Shown: positions 1 through 9,142 of the stretch, piece after piece
Numbering within the stretch: position 1 is the first letter of the stretch
How the letters are laid out: every line of letters begins with the position of its first letter
The notes under the pieces: model-generated
What the model saw: only the letters and a program-made list of their open reading frames with translations
The model's database searches: none
Told to the model about the DNA's origin: nothing
DNA from: Streptomyces sp. CBMA152
Lineage (GTDB): Bacteria > Actinomycetota > Actinomycetes > Streptomycetales > Streptomycetaceae
DNA length: 64,000 nt
Assembly (NCBI RefSeq): GCF_014596475.1
Contig: NZ_MECJ01000004.1
Location: forward strand, 124,001-188,000
Direction of reading: 5' to 3'
Position numbers and translations under genes: made by a program

Positions 1-2
1 GA

Positions 3-944
3 CTCTGGAATCGCAACGAGGCAGATCCGGTGACCGAAGGATTCCACCTCGTCGTCGCCACCGACGCCAAGCTCGAAAGGGTTATCGAGACCGAGGACTA
101 CGCCTGGCTGCGTGAGGCTCGGGCCGTCGTGGTCGACGAGGCGCACACCTCGCTCAGCCCCCGGTATACGCGGGTACTCGCGGCCCTGGGACTGACACCG
201 CACCGAACCCGCTGCCCGTTCATAGGGCTCACCGCCACTCCCTTCCGCGGCAACAGCACGGAGGAGACGGACCGCTTGGTGGGTCGCTACGGACACAACC
301 GGCTCGACCACTCCGCCGACGGCACGGAGATCCTGGGCGACGACCCCTATCTCACTCTTCAGAACCTCGAGGTTCTGGCGTGGGTCAGGCACCAGCAGCT
401 CGAGGGCGCTCGTATGGAACTCGACGCTTCAGAGCGGGAGAATTTCGAGCAGCTTCGGCGGCTCCCCAGCAGCGTCGAGGAACGCCTCGGTCAAGACCAG
501 AAGCGCAACCAGACGCTACTTGACACCATCACCGATCTGCCTGCCGACTGGCCTGTGTTGCTCTTCGCGACTTCGGTGAACCATGCCAAGTTGATGGCGG
601 CCCTGCTCGTGCGCAGAGGTGTCCGGGCCGCCGCGGTCTCCGGTGGCACGGACATCGGTGTGCGACGTCACGTGATCGACCAGTTCCGCAAGGGACAGAT
701 CCAGGTGCTCGCCAACTACGGAGTCCTGTCACAGGGGTTCGATGCTCCGGCGACCCGGGCCGTCATCGTCGCCCGCCCCACGTACAGCCCGAACGTCTAC
801 CAGCAGATGATCGGCCGGGGCTTGCGTGGTGAGGCGAACGGCGGCAAAAAGGAGTGCCTCATCGTCAACGTGGCGGACAATATCGACAAGTATGGCGAGG
901 AGCTGGCCTTTCGCCGTTTCGAGTATCTATGGAAGACGCAGTGA
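3..944 (+). CDS. DEAD/DEAH-box helicase, C-terminal part (5' end outside window)
   Basis: The reading frame is open from base 3, so the true start lies upstream. The visible 313 residues hold the second half of the first RecA-like domain and the whole second one. The DEAH box appears as VVVDEAHTS, motif III as LTATPFRG and motif VI as QQMIGRGLRG, the arrangement of SSL2/COG1061-like superfamily 2 helicases, which translocate on DNA using ATP. The stop codon overlaps the GTG start of the next gene, so the two are probably translationally coupled. Its place directly before a UvrD helicase and DrmA/DrmB-like genes argues for a role in phage defence. Some DISARM loci carry a phospholipase D-type protein near this position; whether the missing N-terminus holds such a domain cannot be seen. 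Confidence 0.85.
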   Translation, partial: LWNRNEADPVTEGFHLVVATDAKLERVIETEDYAWLREARAVVVDEAHTSLSPRYTRVLAALGLTPHRTRCPFIGLTATPFRGNSTEETDRLVGRYGHNRLDHSADGTEILGDDPYLTLQNLEVLAWVRHQQLEGARMELDASERENFEQLRRLPSSVEERLGQDQKRNQTLLDTITDLPADWPVLLFATSVNHAKLMAALLVRRGVRAAAVSGGTDIGVRRHVIDQFRKGQIQVLANYGVLSQGFDAPATRAVIVARPTYSPNVYQQMIGRGLRGEANGGKKECLIVNVADNIDKYGEELAFRRFEYLWKTQ

Positions 945-2806
945 CCGATACCGGCGAAACTGCCGAAGTGATTCTTTCCGACGAGCAGAAGCACGTGGTC
1001 GAGCTGGGCCTGGACGCCCGCACGCTGGTCACCGCCGGCGCAGGGACGGGCAAGACCCTATGCCTCGTCCGCCGCTTGGCCTTCCTCGTCGAGGAGGAAG
1101 ACGTAAGCGCCGCGGACATTCTCGTCCTCAGCTACTCGCGTGCAGCAGTGCGGGAGGTCCATGAACGTCTTTCCCGAGTGGGCGATGGCAGTCGATATGT
1201 CGACGTTCACACCTTCGACTCGTACGCCACATGGATCCTCTCCGAGGCTGATCCCGACGGCTCTTGGCGGACAGCCGGGTACGACGGGCGGATCCGCGCG
1301 GCCACTCGCCTCCTTCGTAGTGACGAGAACGCAGCCGGCTTGATCGAAGACCTGGAGCACATCGTCGTCGACGAGGTTCAGGACCTGGTCGGCGAACGCG
1401 CTGAATTCGTCAAAGCGCTTCTGGAACTTGGACGAGGCGGTTTCACCCTGCTCGGTGACCCCGCGCAGGGTATCTACGGGTTTCTGCTGGAAGATCCCGT
1501 GGAGCGGATCCAAGGCGCAGCCGCGTTATACGGCTGGGTCCGAGACCGGTTCGGCGAGAACCTGATCGAAGCGGCTCTGTCGCGCAACCGGCGTGTTCGA
1601 GACGACAGAGCCGAGGTCGCCCGCCCCTACGGCGTCGCCCTCGGTCGCACGGACGCCGACTTCGCGGCCGTGCATCGGGGCTTGCGTACGTGCCTGCTGG
1701 CCCCAGACTGCCATTTGGGCGCACTCGACGACGCGCTGCCCGTCATCGCGGATCTCGCCGCCGCGCCCACCGCCATTCTGTGCCGGACCAACGGTGAGGC
1801 ACTCCGTCTCTCCGTGCATCTGTATGAGCACGGTGTCGGACATCGGCTCCAGAGGCCGGGGCTGGACCGCGTCGTGCCCGCCTGGGTGGCAGGCTTGTTC
1901 ACCGCCTTCGACATCGCCAGGCCGTCCAAAGAGGCGGTCGTGAGCTACCTGGAATCTGCGCTCAAGGGGGAGACGACAGAACCACAACAGGCATGGCTCC
2001 TGGTCAAACGCATGGACGGGAACCGCAACAACCGTCATTCCCTGGATCTCGGTGCGGTGGCTTCGCGGATCGCCCAGCGTCGAATCCCCGACGAGCTCGT
2101 CTCGCAGGGGCTGGCCACCCTCGTCGTCTCCACCATCCATCGCGCCAAGGGGCTGGAGTTCGACAACGTCATCGTCATCGACCCCGGCGAAGCGCCCGGC
2201 GACCCGGTGCAGCTGGCGGAGGAGACGCGCCTGCTCTACGTGGCGATGTCTCGTCCGCGGGACCTGCTGCTGCGGCTTACATTGCCCCTGGAACTGACGA
2301 AGGGGTTGCGCAAGAACCCGGGGATCGACCGATGGGTCAAACGCCATCCCGGGTCGCAACGGCAGTTTCGCAGCCGCCGCTACGGGATGGAGATCACCGG
2401 TGATGACGTGCACGCCGAAGATCCTGCAGGTGCTGTCGGTTTCGCCGAGTCCCCGCGCACTGTCCAGGGGTATCTCGCCTCCGCAGTGGCGCCGGCTGCT
2501 GCCGTCACTCTGACCCGGATGGACGCCCCATACGGCACTGGACACCCCGGATATGTGGTGGAACACGAAGGCGTCGCTGTCGGGGTCACCTCGGAGTCGT
2601 TCGCTCGGGCGCTGCGCAGTGAGGTCGGCGGGAATCATGAATGGCCCGAGCGCATTGAGGACTTGCGAGTCGACTGCGTCGAGACGGTCGTCGGCAGCGA
2701 AGCGGCGTCGCTGAACAACGAATTGGGGCCTTTCGGCGTATGGCTTCGCCCTAGGCTGGTGGGAATGGGCAGGTTCGTCTGGCCCAAGAAGGGACAGTCG
2801 GCATGA
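941..2806 (+). CDS. UvrD/Rep-like superfamily 1 helicase
   Basis: A 621-aa ATP-dependent DNA helicase of the UvrD/PcrA type. Walker A is AGAGTGKT near residue 35, Walker B is VVDEVQDL near 145, motif V is STIHRAKGLEF near 400 and motif VI is LLYVAMSRPRDL near 430. The last ~170 residues after the helicase core are not recognised. I chose GTG 941 because GGAAG lies five bases upstream and the codon overlaps the previous stop in a GTGA pattern; ATG 929 in the same frame is the alternative. The stop overlaps the ATG of the DrmA-like gene. One in-frame TTA leucine codon is present at 1526-1528, which in Streptomyces makes translation depend on the bldA tRNA. Confidence 0.85.
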   Translation: MTDTGETAEVILSDEQKHVVELGLDARTLVTAGAGTGKTLCLVRRLAFLVEEEDVSAADILVLSYSRAAVREVHERLSRVGDGSRYVDVHTFDSYATWILSEADPDGSWRTAGYDGRIRAATRLLRSDENAAGLIEDLEHIVVDEVQDLVGERAEFVKALLELGRGGFTLLGDPAQGIYGFLLEDPVERIQGAAALYGWVRDRFGENLIEAALSRNRRVRDDRAEVARPYGVALGRTDADFAAVHRGLRTCLLAPDCHLGALDDALPVIADLAAAPTAILCRTNGEALRLSVHLYEHGVGHRLQRPGLDRVVPAWVAGLFTAFDIARPSKEAVVSYLESALKGETTEPQQAWLLVKRMDGNRNNRHSLDLGAVASRIAQRRIPDELVSQGLATLVVSTIHRAKGLEFDNVIVIDPGEAPGDPVQLAEETRLLYVAMSRPRDLLLRLTLPLELTKGLRKNPGIDRWVKRHPGSQRQFRSRRYGMEITGDDVHAEDPAGAVGFAESPRTVQGYLASAVAPAAAVTLTRMDAPYGTGHPGYVVEHEGVAVGVTSESFARALRSEVGGNHEWPERIEDLRVDCVETVVGSEAASLNNELGPFGVWLRPRLVGMGRFVWPKKGQSA

Positions 2807-5800
2807 ACCCCGAGCAGCACTACGTCTTTCGCGACGAACTGGTCGGTCGGTTGCAACAGGACCTGATCGGGCCTGCTGATCCTTCATCGACGGAAGAGAT
2901 CCACGACCGACCGATCACGAAATACGCAGCGGGCATCCTCTTTCCGCAGAACACGGCTTCGGTCGAGGAGTCATCCGCCCTTGATGAGGACGTGGAGGGC
3001 AGGCGCCCCACGTTCGATGCAGTGCCCGATCCGGCGGTGGCGATGGCGAACGTCCGTTATCCGTCGTCCATGGGCATGACGTTCTCTGTGGACACCAGGA
3101 CCAGCTCGACGATCCACCTCACGGCGACAGCCGCACGCTACGTCGCCGAAGAGACCTCCGACGTGCGTACCCGTCGCACGACTGGCGGAGGGAGGGAACT
3201 ATGGCGACGTGTTCCCGTGCCCATTCCGCTTGAGACAGTCGACGTCTCCCAACCTCGACCAGAAGAGCGGCTGCGCCTTGCTGACGGGCTGGAGCTGTTC
3301 CTGCGTGTCCGTCCCCGTGACTCCCACGGCATCGCTTCCGTCACCGTCATCCTCATAAACTCGAACACCTCCCGAGGCGGGAGTCGGGATGAGGCATCCT
3401 TCTTCCAGTCCAGGCTGACCGTCGTCGGGACGGACGGTACCGCCCCCTTCGTGGAGCGAGTGGCACCCGGCAGCGTGGACGGCGACGAGGAGCTCGCCTC
3501 GTATCGACTGCTCTACCGCCACAAGCCTGCATTCGCCACCGGCCACGGTTGTGCGGTCGAATGGGACGGCACCGTCGGCGGCACGGGGCCGGACGACGAG
3601 GTTCGAGCTCATCGCATCGGGACGACCTTCGCCCCCACCTACGAGCTATGGCTGTCTGATTCGAATCCCGACATCAACACTGCGAAACTTGGAATGCTGC
3701 ACCTGGCTACCACCCCTCCAAGCCAGGTGATCGCCTCGCTTCGCGCTCTCGTAGAGGGTTATCGCGACTGGGTCGCTGACCAGCGGAAGGAGGCGACGAC
3801 CCTGGCGGCCGGGGGGCTCCAAGCCACCGCTGAACAGCACCTGTCCCTCTGCGACGACGTCTGTGCCCGCATGAGTAGAGGCATCGAGACACTCCACGAT
3901 CCCGTGATCATGGAGGCGTTCCAGCTGGCAAACCAAGCCATGTCGATGCAGCGGGCCCGTACCGAGTGGTTGAGGAATCCGCCGAACGAGCGATCGGCCT
4001 GCCCCGACGAGCAGGTTGGAGTCTGGCGCCCATTCCAGATCGCCTTCGTCCTCCTGGCGATGACCGGAATCGCGGACAAGTCCTCGCCTGAGCGAGAGCT
4101 CGCCGACGTTCTATGGTTTCCCACCGGTGGCGGCAAGACCGAGGCGTATCTGGGACTGATCGCGTTCGCGGTCTTTCTACGTCGATTGCGGAGTCGGAGT
4201 GATGACGGTGGCGGCGTCACCGTTCTGATGCGCTACACGCTGCGCCTCCTCACCTCACAGCAGTTCGAACGTGCGGCTCTGCTCATTTGTTGTATGGAAG
4301 ATCTGCGTCGTCGGGATCAGGACCGCCGCGGCAGCAGTGAGATCTCCATCGGTATGTGGGTGGGCCAGGCTTCCACCCCGAACAAGTTGGAAGATGCCCG
4401 GAAATCCCTGCGGAAGCACGCCAGGAAGGAGGATCTCACCGAGAAGGACCCGGTACAGATTCGTACTTGCCCGTGGTGTGGCAGAGCTATGGACCACCGC
4501 AACTACAAGGTCGGCAAGGAGCGTTTGACCGTAGCCTGTGGCAGTTCCGAATGCACCTTCGGTGAGGGGCTTCCGGTGCACCTGGTCGACGAGACCATCT
4601 ATGCCGAGCGTCCCACCCTGGTCATCGCGACTGCGGACAAGTTCGCGAGCATCCCGTGGCGGCCGAACGTTGGCGAGCTTTTCAATCTGGGCCACCCCGA
4701 GCCCGCTCCCGAACTCGTAATCCAGGATGAACTGCACCTGATCTCCGGCCCGTTGGGAACTCTTGCCGGTCTGTACGAGAGCGCCGTAGATCTCGCTGCG
4801 GAGCGCCCGAAGATCGTCGCGTCGACCGCGACCATTCGCCGGGCCGGTACCCAGGGGCGAGCGCTCTTCGACCGCACCATCAAGCAGTTTCCGCCGCCTG
4901 GCCTGGACGCGCGGGACTCGTACTTCGCGGTCGAGACTCCGCCCGCGGACAAGTCCAGCCGGACATACATGGGGCTGATGGCTCCGGCCACCAGCCAGAC
5001 GAGCCTTCTCGTGCGTGTATATGCCGCCTTGCTGCACCACGCCAAATCGATCGAGGGCGCCGACGAGGTCCGTGACGCCTACTGGACCCTGCTCGGATAT
5101 TTCAACAGTCTTCGCCTGTTGGCCGGTGCCAGACTCCAGGTGCACGACGACGTCGAAGACCGTCTCCGACTGCTCGCCAAGACTCTCGGCTCCGAGAAAC
5201 GTCAGATTCTCCAGGACATCGAGCTGACCAGCCGTGAGCCGTCGAGCGCCATCCCACACCGTCTGCAAGAAATGGCCTGGTCGCTCCCCAACGCGATCGA
5301 TGTCATCCTCGCCACCAACATGGTCTCTGTGGGAGTGGACATCGACCGACTCGGGCTCATGGTCGTCATGGGGCAACCTCAAGCGACGTCGGAGTACATC
5401 CAGGCCACCAGCCGGGTCGGCAGGAAGTGGCCGGGGTTGGTGGTGACGCTCTTCAACGGGGCGCGTTCCCGTGACCGGTCTCACTACGAGAACTTCACCG
5501 CCTACCACTCCGCGTTGTACCGGCAAGTCGAGGCCACCAGCGTGACCCCGTTCTCGGCCAGGGCGCGCGACCGCGGATTGCACGCCGTGGTCGTAGGGCT
5601 GGCGCGCCTTCTGGTTCCCGCTGCGCGCCCCAATGACGCCGCAGCCCACATCGAGTCGTTCGAGCCTCGACTGCGCACGGAGTGCGAGAAGGTGTTGGGC
5701 AGGGTGAAGGCCATCGCGGGCGAGAACGAGTACAAAGCAGCCCGTCGGCAGATCGATGAGATCATCGCCGACTGGGTCGTGCGAGCCGCTACGGAACCGG

Positions 5801-5961
5801 AACTGGTGTACTCCGATCCGCGTAATCCCGGGCGGGCTCTGCTCATCGATGCAGGGCGCCATGACGAGACCGACGACGAGATCGCCGACACCCTGCCGAC
5901 CCTGTGGAGTCTGCGCGATGTCGATGTGGAGACGAAGTTCTACCTCGCGAGGGACATCTGA
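2803..5961 (+). CDS. drmA: DrmA-like DISARM helicase
   Basis: A 1052-aa protein with a superfamily 2 helicase core in its second half. Walker A is PTGGGKTEAY near residue 440, a DELH version of the DEAD box (VIQDELHLISG) lies near 640, and motifs V/VI appear as NMVSVGVDIDRLGL and ATSRVGRK near 840-870. A four-cysteine zinc-finger-like insertion (CPWC, then CGSSEC) sits near 555-585 between the motifs. Length, the DELH box, the zinc insertion and the DUF1998 gene immediately downstream match DrmA, the helicase of DISARM, which with DrmB forms a DNA-loading complex that senses unmethylated DNA ends. It overlaps both neighbours by 1-4 bases. The N-terminal ~400 residues have no motif I recognise. 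Confidence 0.75.
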   Translation: MNPEQHYVFRDELVGRLQQDLIGPADPSSTEEIHDRPITKYAAGILFPQNTASVEESSALDEDVEGRRPTFDAVPDPAVAMANVRYPSSMGMTFSVDTRTSSTIHLTATAARYVAEETSDVRTRRTTGGGRELWRRVPVPIPLETVDVSQPRPEERLRLADGLELFLRVRPRDSHGIASVTVILINSNTSRGGSRDEASFFQSRLTVVGTDGTAPFVERVAPGSVDGDEELASYRLLYRHKPAFATGHGCAVEWDGTVGGTGPDDEVRAHRIGTTFAPTYELWLSDSNPDINTAKLGMLHLATTPPSQVIASLRALVEGYRDWVADQRKEATTLAAGGLQATAEQHLSLCDDVCARMSRGIETLHDPVIMEAFQLANQAMSMQRARTEWLRNPPNERSACPDEQVGVWRPFQIAFVLLAMTGIADKSSPERELADVLWFPTGGGKTEAYLGLIAFAVFLRRLRSRSDDGGGVTVLMRYTLRLLTSQQFERAALLICCMEDLRRRDQDRRGSSEISIGMWVGQASTPNKLEDARKSLRKHARKEDLTEKDPVQIRTCPWCGRAMDHRNYKVGKERLTVACGSSECTFGEGLPVHLVDETIYAERPTLVIATADKFASIPWRPNVGELFNLGHPEPAPELVIQDELHLISGPLGTLAGLYESAVDLAAERPKIVASTATIRRAGTQGRALFDRTIKQFPPPGLDARDSYFAVETPPADKSSRTYMGLMAPATSQTSLLVRVYAALLHHAKSIEGADEVRDAYWTLLGYFNSLRLLAGARLQVHDDVEDRLRLLAKTLGSEKRQILQDIELTSREPSSAIPHRLQEMAWSLPNAIDVILATNMVSVGVDIDRLGLMVVMGQPQATSEYIQATSRVGRKWPGLVVTLFNGARSRDRSHYENFTAYHSALYRQVEATSVTPFSARARDRGLHAVVVGLARLLVPAARPNDAAAHIESFEPRLRTECEKVLGRVKAIAGENEYKAARRQIDEIIADWVVRAATEPELVYSDPRNPGRALLIDAGRHDETDDEIADTLPTLWSLRDVDVETKFYLARDI

Positions 5962-7703
5962 TGACGGGTAAGGCCCTGGGCGGGGTACGTCGCGCTCAGA
6001 TGATCACGACGTACGGAGTCGGTTCCCTTGTCGCCGTCGGTAGTCAGTCGTTCATGGTCGCCGGCATCGATCACTGGCCCGACCGGGCGGAGGCCGACAA
6101 CGTGTTCATTCACGAGCCGCGGCTCGAACGGGACCTGCGTGTCAACGGCTTCCGACTTCCACCGGCTTCTGAGAGCGAGCGTCGGGGCGACGTCCCTGTC
6201 GTGCGCTTCCCTGTGTGGCACTCCTGCCCGGAGTCGGGCGTACTCGCGGAGTTCTGGCGTTGGGGCAACACCACAGGAGCTCCCACATGCAAGGAACACG
6301 ATGATCGTGAACTGGTCCCGTCACGATTCGTCATGGCCTGCGGCAAGGGGCATATCGACGAGTTTCCGTACTACCGCTGGGTACACGCGGGCTCGCCCCC
6401 TGCTGGTCGTTGTGGGCAGATGAGGATCGAAGCGTCGGGCCGCAGCGCGGCCCTACGCGACATCGAAATCTCGTGTGCCTGCGGCAAGAAGGTGACTATG
6501 GAAGGCGCCCTGGGCGGCTCTGCGCTGAGGGGTGTCGCGACCTGCACGGGTCGTATGCCGTGGTTGGGGAAGGACGTCAGGGAATCAGACTGCGACGAGC
6601 AGCCGCGCGCCATGCAGCGTGGCGCTTCAGGAGTCTGGTTCTCCGATGTGGCCTCGGCGATCGACATCCCTCCGTGGTCACAGGGCGTGCAGAAGCTGAT
6701 TGCCCGCCATTGGCAGGCTCTCGGCAAGGCGCGCCACCTGCGGGACCTGATCGAGGACATGGGGCTCAGCGCCAAGACGGGACACAGCATCGACGATCTC
6801 GTCCGAGCGGTCGAAAAGCGAAGGCGCACTGAGGAGGGTCTGGACCAGGATTCCGCGTTCGACCGTAAGCTCGAGGAGTACGAAGCCCTCACCAGGACGA
6901 CTCGGGAAGACGGTCGGAACCAGTCCTTCGTCTGCGTCCCGGGGCCGGAGGGCTCGTTGGCTCCAGATCTGGCGCTGGGGCAGGTGATGCGCGTCGAGCG
7001 CCTGCGCGAGGTTCGAGTACTCCAGGCGTTCACCAGGGTCTCGGCGCCCAGCCCGGCCGACCGGGCCAAGCGCGGCGCGCCGCTCTACAACGCGGAGAGT
7101 CGCCCCGACTGGCTACCCGCCATCGAGGTCATCGGCGAAGGCGTTTTTCTCACCATCGACCAGCTACGCCTTGTCGAGTGGGAGCAGCGGGACGTGGTTC
7201 GAGCACGCGCCGCTGTCATCGACGCCGCGTACCGCGACCTGTTCGCGCCGACGGTCGGCGAGGCGGACCGCGAGATCACTCCTCGGTTCGTTCTGCTCCA
7301 CACCCTCGCCCACGCGATCATCAACGAATGGAGTCTCGACTGCGGCTATCCCGCCGCGGCGCTCCGGGAGCGGCTCTACGCGGCCGACTCGATGGCCGGG
7401 ATGCTGCTCTACACCGCGACAAGCGACTCCGCCGGGAGTCTGGGCGGCATCGTCGCCCAGACGGAACCCGATCGCCTGTTCTCGTCGATCAGGCGCGCAC
7501 TCGAACGTGCCGCCTGGTGCTCAGCCGATCCGCTGTGCATCGAGGCCACTGCCAGTGGCGTCGACAGCCTGAACCTCGCTGCGTGTCACGCGTGTGTGCT
7601 CCTCCCGGAGACGAGTTGTGAGGAGTACAACACTCTGCTTGATCGCGGACTGCTCATCGGCACGCCGGACACCCCGGATCTGGGGTTCTTCAAGATCAGC
7701 TGA
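5961..7703 (+). CDS. drmB: DrmB-like DUF1998 protein
   Basis: A 580-aa partner of DrmA. The N-terminus carries the RRAQMITTYGVGSLV stretch typical of DUF1998/DrmB proteins. The DUF1998 domain lies near residues 440-555, beginning LLHTLAHAIINEWS and ending with a probable zinc site made of two cysteines in CSADPLC and two in CHAC. Further CxC and CxxH-like clusters occur near 75-215. The ATG shares its first base with the preceding stop (TGATG), so co-translation with drmA is likely. In characterised DISARM, DrmA and DrmB work as one complex. No DrmC phospholipase-D gene follows; the next gene is a DNA methyltransferase after a terminator. Confidence 0.75.
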   Translation: MTGKALGGVRRAQMITTYGVGSLVAVGSQSFMVAGIDHWPDRAEADNVFIHEPRLERDLRVNGFRLPPASESERRGDVPVVRFPVWHSCPESGVLAEFWRWGNTTGAPTCKEHDDRELVPSRFVMACGKGHIDEFPYYRWVHAGSPPAGRCGQMRIEASGRSAALRDIEISCACGKKVTMEGALGGSALRGVATCTGRMPWLGKDVRESDCDEQPRAMQRGASGVWFSDVASAIDIPPWSQGVQKLIARHWQALGKARHLRDLIEDMGLSAKTGHSIDDLVRAVEKRRRTEEGLDQDSAFDRKLEEYEALTRTTREDGRNQSFVCVPGPEGSLAPDLALGQVMRVERLREVRVLQAFTRVSAPSPADRAKRGAPLYNAESRPDWLPAIEVIGEGVFLTIDQLRLVEWEQRDVVRARAAVIDAAYRDLFAPTVGEADREITPRFVLLHTLAHAIINEWSLDCGYPAAALRERLYAADSMAGMLLYTATSDSAGSLGGIVAQTEPDRLFSSIRRALERAAWCSADPLCIEATASGVDSLNLAACHACVLLPETSCEEYNTLLDRGLLIGTPDTPDLGFFKIS

Positions 7704-7718
7704 TGCCGCTGGGTCTCT

Positions 7719-7754
7719 GATCGTGCTCGGCGAGGCGCCTCGCCGAGCACGATC
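7719..7754 (+). terminator. Perfect 36-bp palindrome after drmB
   Basis: Two 18-base arms, GATCGTGCTCGGCGAGGC and its exact complement, meet with no loop. The palindrome starts 15 bases after the drmB stop. It has no T tract, as is usual for Streptomyces terminators, and probably separates the helicase operon from the restriction-modification genes. Confidence 0.75.
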
Positions 7755-7891
7755 CACGGGTCTTTTGAGGAAGGCTCCGTGCCTGCCGGGTGATGAGGCC
7801 GAGCCTCCTGGGAGTGACGCGCCACCGGCGATGCGGGAGGTCACTGGGTGGGAAAACACCAGGCGAACCCACGTTTGTCACAAGCACCGTC

Positions 7892-7904
7892 TAATCTATC
7901 CAGC
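7892..7904 (+). promoter_or_regulatory. Possible leaderless promoter of the cytosine methylase
   Basis: TAATCT at 7892-7897 resembles an actinobacterial -10 element and ends seven bases before the ATG at 7905, so transcription could start at the start codon itself. No Shine-Dalgarno sequence precedes this ATG. A TTGTCA at 7875-7880 is too close to be a normal -35 element. Leaderless transcripts are common in Streptomyces; the call rests on spacing only. Confidence 0.35.
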
Positions 7905-9059
7905 ATGTCCCGACCCATCACCTTGATCGACCTGTTCGCCGGCTGTGGCGGAATGACGGCTGGCTTCGTCGCCGCCAAGGGCTACAAGCCCGTGATGGCG
8001 GTCGAGTGGGAGCTGGCCGCCGCCGCGACGTACGCGGCGAACTTCGGAGAGTCCCATATGCGCTGGGGCGACATCGCGGAGGTGGCGGACGAGGACATCC
8101 CGGAAGCTGACGTGATCATCGGCGGGCCGCCGTGTCAGGGCTTCTCCAATCTTGGCGCGCGCGATGTGAACGACCCCCGCAACAAGCTGTGGAAGGAATA
8201 CATCCGGTTCGTTCAGCATGCGCACCCGAAGGTGTTCGTGATCGAGAACGTCGACAGGTTCCGTAGCTCGCCGGACTTCGCCCTCCTCAAGGAAGAGGTC
8301 AAGCCCGGGGGACTTCTGGAGGAGTACGAACTCACCGACGAGCTGTTGCTGGCGGCTGACTACGGCGCCCCGCAGCGCCGGAAGCGCACCATCATCATCG
8401 GTTCGCGCATCGGAAAGATTCCCATGCCGGAGCCGGGCTTCGAGCCGACCGGGCTCCTGGGGAAGCAGCGGTGGCGGACGGTGCGCGATGCCATCGATGG
8501 GCTGCCGGAGAAGCCCGAGACCACCGAATTGCCGAAGGCGACCGAGACCTACTTCGGGAAGAGCGTCCCGGGGCCCTTCAAGAGCACCGATCTACACATC
8601 GGGCGGAACCCCACAGCTCGGTCGCTGGAGCGCTACGATCACATCCCGCCCGGCGGCGGCCGCTTCAATCTCCCTGACCATCTGCTTTCACGCTGCTGGC
8701 GTGAGAAGAAGACGGGGACGACGGACGTGATGGGACGAATGCGTTGGGATCACCCCTCGCTGACCATCCGTACCGAGTTCTACAAGCCCGAGAAGGGGCA
8801 GTATCTTCACCCTCAGTGGGATGCCGATCACTCCGGGAAGCGAGTGAATCGTCCGATCACGCACCGTGAGGCGGCGCGCTTGCAGACGTTCCCCGACGGG
8901 TTCGTCTGGTGCGGGACGAAGATCGAGATCGCGCGGCAGATCGGTAACGCGGTGCCGCCGGTTCTGGCACAAGCGATCGCCGAGCACCTCAAGCCCTACC
9001 TGATGAAGTCGGTCCCTTCACCCCGTGCTGCGGAGCGGACATCCCGAACCGTCCGCTGA
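7905..9059 (+). CDS. DNA (cytosine-5) methyltransferase
   Basis: A 384-aa C5-cytosine methylase with all main motifs in order: DLFAGCGGMTAGF (motif I, SAM binding), GGPPCQGFSNLG (motif IV with the catalytic cysteine), VIENVDRF (VI), YGAPQRRKRTIIIGSR (VIII), REAARLQTFPDGF (IX) and RQIGNAVPP (X). ATG 7905 is preferred over upstream GTG 7848 because motif I then lies at the usual distance from the N-terminus. Its neighbours belong to the NaeI and NgoMIV families, whose prototypes cut GCCGGC, so the same target is inferred for this enzyme. It could equally be the DrmMII methylase of the DISARM-like module just upstream. The nearby Vsr gene fits, since 5-methylcytosine deamination creates T:G mismatches. 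Confidence 0.9.
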   Translation: MSRPITLIDLFAGCGGMTAGFVAAKGYKPVMAVEWELAAAATYAANFGESHMRWGDIAEVADEDIPEADVIIGGPPCQGFSNLGARDVNDPRNKLWKEYIRFVQHAHPKVFVIENVDRFRSSPDFALLKEEVKPGGLLEEYELTDELLLAADYGAPQRRKRTIIIGSRIGKIPMPEPGFEPTGLLGKQRWRTVRDAIDGLPEKPETTELPKATETYFGKSVPGPFKSTDLHIGRNPTARSLERYDHIPPGGGRFNLPDHLLSRCWREKKTGTTDVMGRMRWDHPSLTIRTEFYKPEKGQYLHPQWDADHSGKRVNRPITHREAARLQTFPDGFVWCGTKIEIARQIGNAVPPVLAQAIAEHLKPYLMKSVPSPRAAERTSRTVR

Positions 9060-9142
9060 GTCAGAGGCGGGTGCTGTCGGACTGCGCGACCCCGCTCGGT
9101 GGAGCGAACAGTCCGGCAGCGGTGGGATCCGGCGGCGAGCGA

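Noticed and set aside
4255..5862. Long minus-strand open frame (535 aa) opposite the DrmA-like gene
   Set aside because: It is antisense to a gene with clear helicase motifs, and its composition is Arg/Gly/Val-rich without any recognisable domain, as expected from high-GC codon bias.
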